Shown piece by piece: positions 1 to 5,948 of a DNA stretch of 7,146 nucleotides; position 1 is the stretch's first letter; every line of letters begins with the position of its first letter. A program made the position numbers and the translations under genes. The notes below the pieces were generated by a model. The model did not search any database, was not told the origin of the DNA, and saw nothing but the letters and a program-made list of their open reading frames with translations. The DNA is from CAZTME01 sp964614795 (GTDB taxonomy: Bacteria > Patescibacteriota > Microgenomatia > UBA1400 > PJMF01): NCBI GenBank assembly GCA_964614795.1, contig CAZTME010000061.1:1-7146 (forward strand), written 5' to 3'.

Positions 1-135
1 ACTGGGTGATGAAGACACAATAACCCCAATATCGACTACAAAAAAGATAATCAACCAGGTATCGCTTTAGAAGAAATTGTCGAGATCATGTCACATGTCA
101 TTGATAAATGAGTACTGAATTTTCAGCTATTTGGA

Positions 136-450
136 GTGGGAAGCAATAATTTGTGCTCTTCGGTGACGGCGTATCCAATTGGTATTGACCTGACAGATCT
201 GCGAAAGAAAGCTCGAAAGGCAATTGGATCCCATGGTGATGATTTCACTTCAATCTTACCAGTGTATGAAAAGGTAGGCTGGATCAATTTCATGCGTTAT
301 CGAGCAAAACCAAAACCTGAGCTGCTTAATTACTTGCGCTCACTGGTAGATACCGACTTTGGCCGAATTCAAGTTCGATCCATTGAGCTGTACAAAAATA
401 ACAGTCGAACCCTCAACCTAGAGCGGTGCAAATTGCTGTTTACAATGTAA
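136..450 (+). CDS. Possible C-terminal fragment of a 2H phosphoesterase / 2'-5' RNA ligase-like protein
   Basis: The 104-residue product starts at GTG. Its sequence runs from a short strand (AYPIGIDL, about residues 12-19) through a helix (LRKKARKAIG) to VGWINFMRYRAKPKPELLNY (about 47-66) and a final strand pattern, FGRIQVRSIELYKN (about 75-88). That order resembles the second half of small 2H-superfamily proteins as I recall them, but the expected second H-x-T/S motif would fall at WIN and lacks histidine, so activity is doubtful. The same frame upstream is open from 13 to 108 and reads ALEEIVEIMSHVIDK before a TGA at 109-111. The frame then continues as VLNFQLFGVG into this ORF. This suggests an older, longer gene broken by a nonsense codon. 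It converges on the PIN toxin gene, 54 bases away. The family call is from memory of the pattern; the ORF could instead be an unrelated small protein. Confidence 0.4.
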   Translation: MGSNNLCSSVTAYPIGIDLTDLRKKARKAIGSHGDDFTSILPVYEKVGWINFMRYRAKPKPELLNYLRSLVDTDFGRIQVRSIELYKNNSRTLNLERCKLLFTM

Positions 451-491
451 TTTTCTAGATCGCACTTGAATTTGAAAAGGTAGGATAAGAA

Positions 492-506
492 AATCTGGCC
501 CAGATT
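492..506 (-). terminator. Weak hairpin at the end of the toxin-antitoxin operon
   Basis: AATCTGG and CCAGATT form an inverted repeat around a single base. A realistic fold is six pairs with a three-base loop. On the minus strand it overlaps the toxin stop codon (505-507) and is followed by TTTCTTATCC, a mediocre U-rich tail. It is a plausible intrinsic terminator for the operon, but the stem is short. Confidence 0.35.
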
Positions 507-966
507 ATTTGACGATCGACTGTAGATCAATTACCTCCAGCCCTGGCAAAGTATCAAAATCAGCGGTGTTTGCTGTTACAATTTTGGATATTCCGTTACT
601 TTTCATTGTTGCGACTAGATGCAGATCAAAAATATGTTGTGATGATTTTTCATCCCAATAGGAAACCAGGTGAGTTAGTTCATCTGGAGTTGTGGCGTTT
701 GGAGTAATAATAGAAAAAATGCCACTTTTTACATACTTTCGTACCTCGCTGAGCGCGCGATCTCTAGTTAACGGTACGGGAACTCTTTTTGGGTTGGTAA
801 TAATTGAGAGAAATTCAATGATGTTTTGAATACTTAAGGCTGCTTGAATTTCTCCATCAATAGCCTGTCGATGTATTTCAATCGAATGCTCATACCATGC
901 GCAATCGGCGTCTTGGGCATAAATCAACACGTTGCTATCAAACAATACCCTCTTCGATTTCGTCAT
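505..966 (-). CDS. PIN-domain ribonuclease toxin (VapC-like)
   Basis: This 153-residue protein has the PIN fold length and motif order. The first acidic residue is D10 in VLFDSNVLIY. E51 lies in NIIEFLSI, D114 in IFDLHLVATM, and the C-terminal T-x-N-x-x-D-F motif is at 131-137 (T131, N133, D136). In this family the acidic cluster holds the metal ion that cleaves RNA, often tRNA or rRNA; the target here cannot be read from sequence. All catalytic positions look intact. The ATG at 966 lies inside the antitoxin gene (29-base overlap), so the pair is translationally coupled. A TTG at 945 has a better purine-rich site (AGAGG) in front of it but would begin right at the first strand, so I keep the ATG. 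Antitoxin-first order and overlap are typical of vapBC-type modules. It ends at TAA. Confidence 0.85.
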   Translation of the reverse strand: MTKSKRVLFDSNVLIYAQDADCAWYEHSIEIHRQAIDGEIQAALSIQNIIEFLSIITNPKRVPVPLTRDRALSEVRKYVKSGIFSIITPNATTPDELTHLVSYWDEKSSQHIFDLHLVATMKSNGISKIVTANTADFDTLPGLEVIDLQSIVK

Positions 967-1195
967 AAATTTCTTTGCGACTAAGATTTCCCTTAATACC
1001 GCCTAGATGATAGCCACCAAATCTTACTTTTTTCGTAGACTTTTTCTTCTGTTTGGGTTTTTCCTGAAGGAATTTTGTCAAACTCTTTTCAACAATTTCC
1101 TTAAATGTCAGGTCATCTTGAACCATTTTAAGCTTTACATTTCTGTACAGTTCTGGGTCGATTTGCACAGTGGTGCGAACGAGTTGTGTTTGCAT
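938..1195 (-). CDS. Ribbon-helix-helix antitoxin of the PIN toxin
   Basis: I take the ATG at 1195, giving 85 residues (MQTQLVRTTVQIDPELYRN...). The ORF is open back to 1252, but that longer start would place the promoter and operator inside the coding region. Residues about 5-13 (LVRTTVQID) form the DNA-contacting strand of a ribbon-helix-helix domain, followed by two helices to about residue 45. A lysine-rich linker (KPKQKKKSTKK) follows. The tail GGYHLGGIKGNLSRKEIYDE matches the toxin-wrapping end seen in antitoxins paired with PIN toxins. By family analogy the protein neutralises the toxin and, alone or in complex with it, represses its own promoter. ATGs at 1203, 1199 and 1195 are four bases apart in three frames; only 1195 is in frame. 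It ends TGA TAG, overlapping the toxin start. Confidence 0.75.
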   Translation of the reverse strand: MQTQLVRTTVQIDPELYRNVKLKMVQDDLTFKEIVEKSLTKFLQEKPKQKKKSTKKVRFGGYHLGGIKGNLSRKEIYDEIEEGIV

Positions 1196-1200
1196 ACATA

Positions 1201-1218
1201 CATATTTACATAAATATG
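1201..1218. promoter_or_regulatory. Perfect inverted repeat, likely antitoxin operator
   Basis: The sequence CATATTTACATAAATATG is two perfect 8-base arms (CATATTTA / TAAATATG) around CA. It covers the probable -10 region of the toxin-antitoxin promoter and ends six bases before the antitoxin start codon. That is where ribbon-helix-helix antitoxins usually bind to shut off their own operon. The symmetry is seen directly; binding is inferred. Confidence 0.6.
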
Positions 1219-1230
1219 CTTTATTGTCAA
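1202..1230 (-). promoter_or_regulatory. Promoter of the toxin-antitoxin operon
   Basis: On the minus strand a perfect -35 box TTGACA (1225-1230) is followed after 16-17 bases by an AT-rich -10 region (TAAATA or AAATAT, 1202-1208). The latter is preceded by TGT, as in an extended -10. The predicted RNA start would fall at or a few bases before the ATG at 1195, and no Shine-Dalgarno is present, so the transcript is probably leaderless. The -10 match is only about three of six. Confidence 0.5.
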
Positions 1231-1317
1231 TAGGACAGCGGATGATCGCCAAGCGTAAGTCAGCTCATGGCATACACTTGTTGCATCGGGGGTTTTTAAA
1301 CAAAGAGAAAAAAATAT

Positions 1318-1488
1318 AATAGACTTGTCGCACAATAGGAACATGAGTTAATTTGCTATAGATTTTGGAACATTTTCAAGGCGCTTGCGACTGATAGTAG
1401 CCTGTGCTACTTGATGGAGCAAGCAACACAGGAAAATGACCAAAAGATGAGCAAAGGAACCGTGTTGTTATTATGCGACAACTCTATT
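1318..1488 (-). repeat. Foldback MITE-like repeat, copy A (near full length)
   Basis: The left end AATAGACTTGTCGCACAATA is mirrored at the right end (reverse complement AATAGAGTTGTCGCATAATA). The reverse complement of this copy aligns end to end with 4249-4421 at roughly 89% identity by hand (about 18 substitutions plus small gaps). The whole unit is an imperfect palindrome: terminal arms, a middle GCTTGC/GCAAGC pair (1383-1388, 1419-1424) and an apical hairpin GTAGC-CTGT-GCTAC (1397-1410). It has no coding capacity and no clear target-site duplication. It begins 37 bases downstream of the ftsH stop. On the minus strand it is followed by a run of seven T (1308-1314), so it may also end the ftsH transcript. 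Boundaries are accurate to a few bases. Confidence 0.85.
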
Positions 1489-1525
1489 GCAACGGGAAAG
1501 CAATTGTCTTACCAAAACAGTCTGC

Positions 1526-3559
1526 TTACGATTTCTTAGCCTTGGGGGCACCAACAACCTTGATGAATTCATCAGAATCTAAGGATTCTATTTCCAACAA
1601 TTTTTCGGAAACGGCAATCATTTCTTTTTTATAATCTTCAATCAACTGAGTTGCTCTAGCAACACCGGCATCGACAAACTTTTTCACTTCTACATCGACT
1701 TTTTCTTGCATCGTATCCGAAACTTTTATTGCCTCACCATAAGCTCTGCTATAGGCTGTTTCATATTGCGGAGCAAAATTCATCGCTCCCAACTCACTCA
1801 TGCCATACTCTGTGACCATGGCTCGGGCAATGGCCGTTGCTCTCTCAATATCGGAACTGGCGCCGGCAGTCAATTCATTAAAAAATAGTTTTTCTGCTAC
1901 TCGGCCACCCATGAGCACGGCAATCTCGTCAATTAATTCGGACTTGGTGGTTTGCAACTTATCTTTTTCCGGAGGAGTTAAGGTAAAACCTAACGCGCGA
2001 CCACGTGAGACGATAGAAATGCGATGCACGGGATCTGCATAGGGTGAAAAATGAGCCACTACAGCATGACCGGCTTCATGATAGGCGGTCATTTTACGCT
2101 CGACTTCGTCCTGGAGCCTGCGCTTGCTTGGTCCAAGCTTCACTTTTAAAGAAGCTTCTTCAATATCTTCCATGGTAATTGCATCACGAGATTCTCTGGC
2201 CACAGCAATAGCGGCTTCGTTAAGCATATTTTCCAGATCCGCACCGGAAAAACCAACCGTGCGTTTGGCTACTTTTTCCCAATTCACATCTTTAGCAAAA
2301 GGCTTTTTACTGGCGTGAATGGAAAGAATATATTTGCGCTCTTCCAAATCCGGCAAACTGACAGTAACTCGACGGTCAAAACGTCCGGGACGCACCAAAG
2401 CGGGATCCAACATATCACCTCGATTGGTGGCGGCCATGACAATCACATTGTCATTTTGAGTAAAGCCGTCCATTTCAACCAAGATTTGATTTAAGGTTTG
2501 TTCTCTTTCGTCATGGCCGCCCATACTCCCCTGGCCACGAATTCTGCCAATTGCATCGATTTCATCAATAAAAATAATTGAAGGAGCAATTTTTTTAGCG
2601 GTTTGGAAAAGGTCGCGCGCGCGGGAGGCGCCCACACCCACCAACATTTCCATAAACTCACTGCCGGCAATAGATAAAAACTGAACATTGGCTTCACCCG
2701 CCACCGCGCGCGCGAGCAAAGTCTTTCCGGTTCCCGAAGGACCCACCAACAACACTCCCTTTGGCGTCCTTGCTCCAACTTTCGTATATTTTTTTGGATG
2801 CTTCAAGAAATCCACAATTTCTTCCAACTCTTTTTTCGCCTCATCCATTCCACCCACATCTTTAAATGACACATTTTGTTTTCCCTTCACAAATAACTTA
2901 GCTTTACTTCGACCAATACCCATCATCACATCTTGACCACCTCTCATTTGTCTAAACAAGAAAAATAAAATGCCAACAATCAAAATAATTGGAATCAAAG
3001 CTAAAAATAACTCCCAAAGCAAATCACCCATGCTGGGTGGTTTCACATCCACCTTCACATCGGTTAAGTCAATTTCCGCAGAATTCAAAACATCTAAAGC
3101 CTGTTGGCCTTGTTCTTTAACCGCAATTTTACTGCCAGCATCCTTATAAATTGCTTTTAACTCATTGCCTCTCACTTCCAAAACTTCCACTTTTTCTTCT
3201 CGAATATCTCTCACCAACTCACTTAAAGTGATTTTGTTGCTTTGACTTTGAACCGCCAAACTAATAAAGAATGGCAGAAATAACAATCCAATGAGCAAAT
3301 AAACTATACCTTTGGAAAATAACCACTGTGTATCAATCTTAAATTCATACATTTTTGTTTGAGGATTTTTGCCATTTTTGGCCGAAGTGTTTGGTTTTTC
3401 AATTTTTTCCTGAGAATTTTCCCCCACTTGATCGTTTTTTTTCACTTCTTGGGCACCAGCTTCCGTGACAGATTTAACATCTGCTTGATCGGTTTTATTT
3501 TGTTGTGAAGTTTTGGAATTTTTTGCCATAAACGCTATAAATTGTTTTATTTTTGCCAC
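1526..3559 (-). CDS. ftsH: ATP-dependent membrane zinc metalloprotease FtsH
   Basis: FtsH is a membrane-anchored AAA+ protease hexamer that unfolds and degrades misassembled membrane proteins and some soluble regulators. In this 677-residue protein the first membrane segment is at about 84-103, an extracytoplasmic domain at 104-179 and the second membrane segment at about 180-202. Walker A is GPSGTGKT (273-280), Walker B IIFIDEID (328-335), and the second region of homology with the arginine finger lies around 376-398 (PGRFDRR). The zinc site is HEAGH (494-498), with D570 as probable third ligand. The pore loop reads MLVGVGA, with Leu where E. coli has Phe. The N-terminus carries about 80 charged, K/Q/N/E-rich residues before the first membrane segment, much longer than usual. 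The start is uncertain: GTG at 3559, ATG at 3529 (residue 11) and ATG at 3352 (residue 70) all lack a good Shine-Dalgarno. It ends at TAA. Confidence 0.96.
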   Translation of the reverse strand: MAKIKQFIAFMAKNSKTSQQNKTDQADVKSVTEAGAQEVKKNDQVGENSQEKIEKPNTSAKNGKNPQTKMYEFKIDTQWLFSKGIVYLLIGLLFLPFFISLAVQSQSNKITLSELVRDIREEKVEVLEVRGNELKAIYKDAGSKIAVKEQGQQALDVLNSAEIDLTDVKVDVKPPSMGDLLWELFLALIPIILIVGILFFLFRQMRGGQDVMMGIGRSKAKLFVKGKQNVSFKDVGGMDEAKKELEEIVDFLKHPKKYTKVGARTPKGVLLVGPSGTGKTLLARAVAGEANVQFLSIAGSEFMEMLVGVGASRARDLFQTAKKIAPSIIFIDEIDAIGRIRGQGSMGGHDEREQTLNQILVEMDGFTQNDNVIVMAATNRGDMLDPALVRPGRFDRRVTVSLPDLEERKYILSIHASKKPFAKDVNWEKVAKRTVGFSGADLENMLNEAAIAVARESRDAITMEDIEEASLKVKLGPSKRRLQDEVERKMTAYHEAGHAVVAHFSPYADPVHRISIVSRGRALGFTLTPPEKDKLQTTKSELIDEIAVLMGGRVAEKLFFNELTAGASSDIERATAIARAMVTEYGMSELGAMNFAPQYETAYSRAYGEAIKVSDTMQEKVDVEVKKFVDAGVARATQLIEDYKKEMIAVSEKLLEIESLDSDEFIKVVGAPKAKKS

Positions 3560-3638
3560 TCATTTCTGCTTCAATTTTGAAGAGTTGTTGGTGTTTGATT
3601 AACCTTTTTTCTAAAATTGAACATTTTTGAGCAGATTT

Positions 3639-3710
3639 AATAGACTTGTCGCACAATAACAGTACGATTTCTTTGCTCTCACCTTTTTCTGATGCGACAA
3701 GTGTACTATT
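3639..3710 (+). repeat. Foldback repeat, copy B (72-bp internally deleted form)
   Basis: The left end AATAGACTTGTCGCACAATA is identical to that of copy C and runs on as AACAGTACGATTTCTTTGCTC, close to the next 20 bases of the full element. The right end, read in reverse complement, is AATAGTACACTTGTCGCAT, the same terminal repeat with three extra bases. The whole centre, including the apical hairpin, is missing. It starts 25 bases after the stop of the tRNA-binding gene and lies between that gene and ftsH, so it must be in the ftsH 5' region or in a shared transcript. Confidence 0.75.
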
Positions 3711-3734
3711 CTATCACATCATTACCAGATAAAC

Positions 3735-4076
3735 TCAACGAACTTGAGCACCCACTGCGCATTCTTGTGCAGGCGTGAGCAAAACCGGTTTTTCCTCTCC
3801 GGCGGCTAAAATCATTCCCTGACTTTTTACACCTCGAAGAACTCGCGGTTCTAAATTTGCTAAATAAATAACGTTTTTTCCTAATAAATCGTCTGGCTCA
3901 AACCAAGGTCTAATACCGGAAACTACGGTCCTTTCGCCCAAACCACCTTCATCCAAGTGACCGACATCAAGCGTAAGTTCATACAAACGATCAGCGTTTT
4001 CTACAATACTAACAGCAATAATTCTTGCCACTCTTAAATCTAAGCTGGCAAAAGTTTCATAGGAAATATCCGGCAT
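3735..4076 (-). CDS. Stand-alone tRNA-binding OB-fold protein (Trbp111 / MetG C-terminal domain type)
   Basis: This 113-residue protein is a complete EMAP-II/Trbp111-type tRNA-binding domain. It contains LDLRVA (12-17), ENADRLY (26-32), TVVSGI (50-55) and the long signature ANLEPRVLRGVKSQGMILA (73-91), with a standard family end (VGAQVR). In many bacteria this domain is the C-terminal dimerisation and tRNA-binding part of methionyl-tRNA synthetase. As a free protein it binds tRNA non-specifically and may assist a synthetase in trans. No MetG catalytic domain is in the window, so which synthetase it serves is unknown; trpS next door is neighbourhood only. The start is ATG 4076 with a weak AGAAAG in front. 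It ends TGA, with TGA TAG following eight codons later. An insertion-like DEGGLGE (42-48) lengthens the loop between strands. Confidence 0.9.
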   Translation of the reverse strand: MPDISYETFASLDLRVARIIAVSIVENADRLYELTLDVGHLDEGGLGERTVVSGIRPWFEPDDLLGKNVIYLANLEPRVLRGVKSQGMILAAGEEKPVLLTPAQECAVGAQVR

Positions 4077-4109
4077 GTTTTCTTTCTAATTTAATTACTG
4101 ACAACACTT

Positions 4110-4248
4110 ATTAGATTTGTCACGCAATAAAAAACACAGTTGCCTTCTGTATTATTTATTATTTTCCTCTGTTGTTTACTCCATACGATAACTTTAACTA
4201 CCATTAATCACAGTACTTAAAATATTCCACAATTTTAATCAGATTGTT
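4110..4248 (+). repeat. Foldback repeat, copy D (decayed), left part
   Basis: ATTAGATTTGTCACGCAATAA matches the family end with four or five changes. The following bases align with copy C through its left arm: for example CTGTTGTTTACTCCAT here against GTGTTGCTTGCTCCAT in C, and TTAACTACCAT against GGCTACTATC. Similarity fades into ACTTAAAATATTCCACAATTTT and stops where copy C begins at 4249. It is clearly more diverged than A or C and is therefore older. Confidence 0.6.
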
Positions 4249-4421
4249 AATAGACTTGTCGCACAATAACAAAACGGTTCCTTTGTCTATCTTTTGGCCA
4301 TTTTCTGTGTTGCTTGCTCCATCAAGTAGTACGGGCTACTATCAGTCGCAAGCGCCTTAAAAATGAGCAAAAATCTATATTAAATTAACTCATGTTCTTA
4401 TTGCGCGACAAGTCTTATATT
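4249..4421 (+). repeat. Foldback MITE-like repeat, copy C (near full length)
   Basis: It starts AATAGACTTGTCGCACAATA and ends with a mirrored TATTGCGCGACAAGTCTTAT. It is in inverted orientation to copy A and about 89% identical to it by hand alignment. The middle pair is GCTTGC (4312-4317) with GCAAGC (4348-4353), and the apical hairpin is GTAGT-ACGG-GCTAC (4326-4339), where a T-G wobble replaces the C-G pair of copy A. No ORF spans it. It sits in the long gap downstream of trpS and upstream of the tRNA-binding gene, inside the older copy D. Confidence 0.85.
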
Positions 4422-4460
4422 TTATTGTCCTAAAAGGCTGTTCCACATCCGGCTATTCAC

Positions 4461-4494
4461 TAACTCTTGTTTCTTTTTGCGCATCTAATCTAGA
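4461..4494 (+). repeat. Foldback repeat, copy D (decayed), right end
   Basis: TAACTCTTGTTTCTTTTTGCGC aligns with the right arm of copy C (TAACTCATGTTCTTATTGCGC), with a poorly conserved remainder. It is placed as expected if copy C had inserted into copy D, though about 40 extra bases (4422-4460) lie between C and this piece and are unexplained. Confidence 0.45.
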
Positions 4495-4668
4495 GTAGCA
4501 AACTGAAACTAACTCACACCTTCTATAGTGTTCACAAAACAAAATTACACTTTTCTATCGGATTCTTCATCTGGTTTAGAATCAGCTTAATCTGACATTC
4601 GGTTTTGACAGAGCAATATGAAGCATGTATTTTAACATTAACTCCAATTGAAAACCAAATTAAAAAAC
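4495..4668. other. Intergenic stretch downstream of trpS
   Basis: I see no ORF of interest, no RNA gene and no strong hairpin with a T-run. The only pattern is a plus-strand TTGACA (4605-4610), 17 bases, then TATTTT (4628-4633). It would fire into the 3' end of trpS in antisense; I treat it as chance. Confidence 0.4.
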
Positions 4669-5721
4669 CTAACTCAATCCAAACGCCTGCTTGACTTCTT
4701 GTAAAGTTTTATTGGCAACCATTCTGGCTTTGCTTGCGCCTTCTTCAATCAGTGTTTCCAAATAGTCCGGTTTTTCCAATAAAGCTTGCCTTTTTTCCTG
4801 AAAAGGTTGCAATTGCCTAAAAATTTCTTCAGCCAATTGAGCTTTTACTTCTCCATAGCGAATTCCTTTGCCCTGATAATCGTTGTCTAATTGCTCTCTT
4901 ACATTTTGACCTAAGTACATTTCAACAAAACTCAAGAGATTGCCCACGCCAACAGAAATCTCTCCCGATTGATCTTGATAAATTTTTTCTTCAATTTTTT
5001 TGCCCGCCCGCTCTTTTTCAATAAACTTGATTGTGCCTTTGCCACTATCTGTGGGCGCAGATTGCAATCTTTTCTTAATTTGCTCCAAATTGTCGGTTAA
5101 AGCAATGTAACTGCCTTCCACCGATTTGCTCATTTTCCCCTGCCCTTTGAGTGAAGGCACATACTCCCCTTGAGTGGCAAAGCGTTGCGGTTCGGGCAGA
5201 GTCAGACCGTATACTTCATTAATTTTTCTGGCAATTTCTCTGGCAATTTCCAAATGTGGTTCTTGATCAATTCCCACGGGCACTAGATTAGCTTTGTAGA
5301 CCAAAATGTCGGCCGCCATTAAAATTGGATATTGAAGTAAAGCCATAGTGGATTGATCGGGATGTTGCGCGATTTTTTCTTTGAAGGTTGGCAAGTGTTG
5401 CATGCGAGCAATGGAAACTTGAGAAGCAAACAAAAAAGCCAACTCAAAGTGAGCGCTCACCATAGATTGTAAAAAAAGCACAGATTTTTCGGGATCAATC
5501 CCGGCTGCCAAATAATCTAGAAACACTTCTCGCCGATGCTCTTTAAGTTCTTGAGGATTGAAGGGCGTCGTTACCGAATGAGCGTCCGCCACCATAAAAA
5601 AACAATCAATGTCACTTCTTTCTTGCAAGGCAAGCATGCCTTTCACTGCTCCCAAGTAATTGCCCAAATGCAAACGTCCGGTGGCTCTAATTCCGGAAAG
5701 CACAATATTTTTTTGTGACAT
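4669..5721 (-). CDS. trpS: Tryptophanyl-tRNA synthetase
   Basis: This class I synthetase charges tRNA-Trp with tryptophan using ATP in the cytoplasm. Its 350 residues fit the bacterial family (about 330-350). The HIGH-type motif is HLGN (18-21) within SGIRATGRLHLGNYLGA. The GIDQEPHLE stretch (150-158) and the KMSKS loop (196-200, GQGKMSKSVEGS) are intact. The C-terminal helical anticodon-binding part ends ASKARMVANKTLQEVKQAFG, a typical close. The start at ATG 5721 gives the usual short N-terminus (MSQKNIVLSGIRATG); only a weak purine run precedes it. It ends at TAG. A candidate promoter at 5863-5891 suggests independent transcription with a leader of about 135 bases. No T-box sequence is visible in that leader. 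Confidence 0.97.
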   Translation of the reverse strand: MSQKNIVLSGIRATGRLHLGNYLGAVKGMLALQERSDIDCFFMVADAHSVTTPFNPQELKEHRREVFLDYLAAGIDPEKSVLFLQSMVSAHFELAFLFASQVSIARMQHLPTFKEKIAQHPDQSTMALLQYPILMAADILVYKANLVPVGIDQEPHLEIAREIARKINEVYGLTLPEPQRFATQGEYVPSLKGQGKMSKSVEGSYIALTDNLEQIKKRLQSAPTDSGKGTIKFIEKERAGKKIEEKIYQDQSGEISVGVGNLLSFVEMYLGQNVREQLDNDYQGKGIRYGEVKAQLAEEIFRQLQPFQEKRQALLEKPDYLETLIEEGASKARMVANKTLQEVKQAFGLS

Positions 5722-5805
5722 AAAGTATTTTTTCTAATTACAATTTTAAATTATTGACTGCTTTTTGGCTTGAAGTTTTTGAAGTTCTTCAGATATTTTT
5801 GCCTA

Positions 5806-5828
5806 ATTCCAGAAAAAATTGCTGGAAT
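5806..5828. other. Hairpin in the trpS leader region
   Basis: ATTCCAG and CTGGAAT are perfect 7-base arms around a 9-base A/T-rich loop. On either strand the stem lacks a T-run immediately after it, so it is not a convincing terminator. It would lie within the 5' leader of the trpS message if the promoter at 5863-5891 is right. Confidence 0.35.
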
Positions 5829-5862
5829 AAGCAGAAACTAAATTAAACTTATCGGCAGAAGT

Positions 5863-5891
5863 AGTATAGCAGGCTTAAATAGGGATGCTAA
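5863..5891 (-). promoter_or_regulatory. trpS: Candidate trpS promoter
   Basis: On the minus strand TTAGCA (5886-5891, four of six to -35), a 17-base spacer and TATACT (5863-5868, five of six to -10) are present. TGC directly precedes the -10 (extended -10). The predicted start near 5856 lies in the gap between the upstream unknown gene and trpS. The match is by eye only. Confidence 0.45.
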
Positions 5892-5948
5892 TTATGATAT
5901 ATAGATGAAATTCTATTCAGGAAGTCTGAGTCAAAAAAACTATCATTC

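Noticed and set aside
1007..1344. Open frames at 1007-1213 (+) and 1135-1344 (-).
   Set aside because: They overlap the antitoxin and its promoter in other frames, have low-complexity composition without a recognisable domain, and the second runs through the end of repeat copy A.
1706..2936. Several open frames on both strands inside ftsH.
   Set aside because: All are shadows of the ftsH coding sequence, which is fully supported by its motifs.
1318..4421. Repeats as a CRISPR array or integron attC sites.
   Set aside because: Copies are far apart, in both orientations and separated by genes, with no regular spacers. I find no attC core sites (GTTRRRY / RYYYAAC pairing) at their ends and no gene cassettes between them.
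4249..4421. Repeat ends as a dif or Xer site for the neighbouring recombinase.
   Set aside because: The ends do not resolve into the 11-6-11 arrangement of dif, and several copies flank different genes, which does not fit a chromosome-dimer site. A relation to this recombinase cannot be excluded but has no direct support.
4605..4633. Plus-strand promoter-like TTGACA-17-TATTTT.
   Set aside because: No plus-strand gene follows; it would run antisense into trpS. In AT-rich DNA such matches occur by chance.
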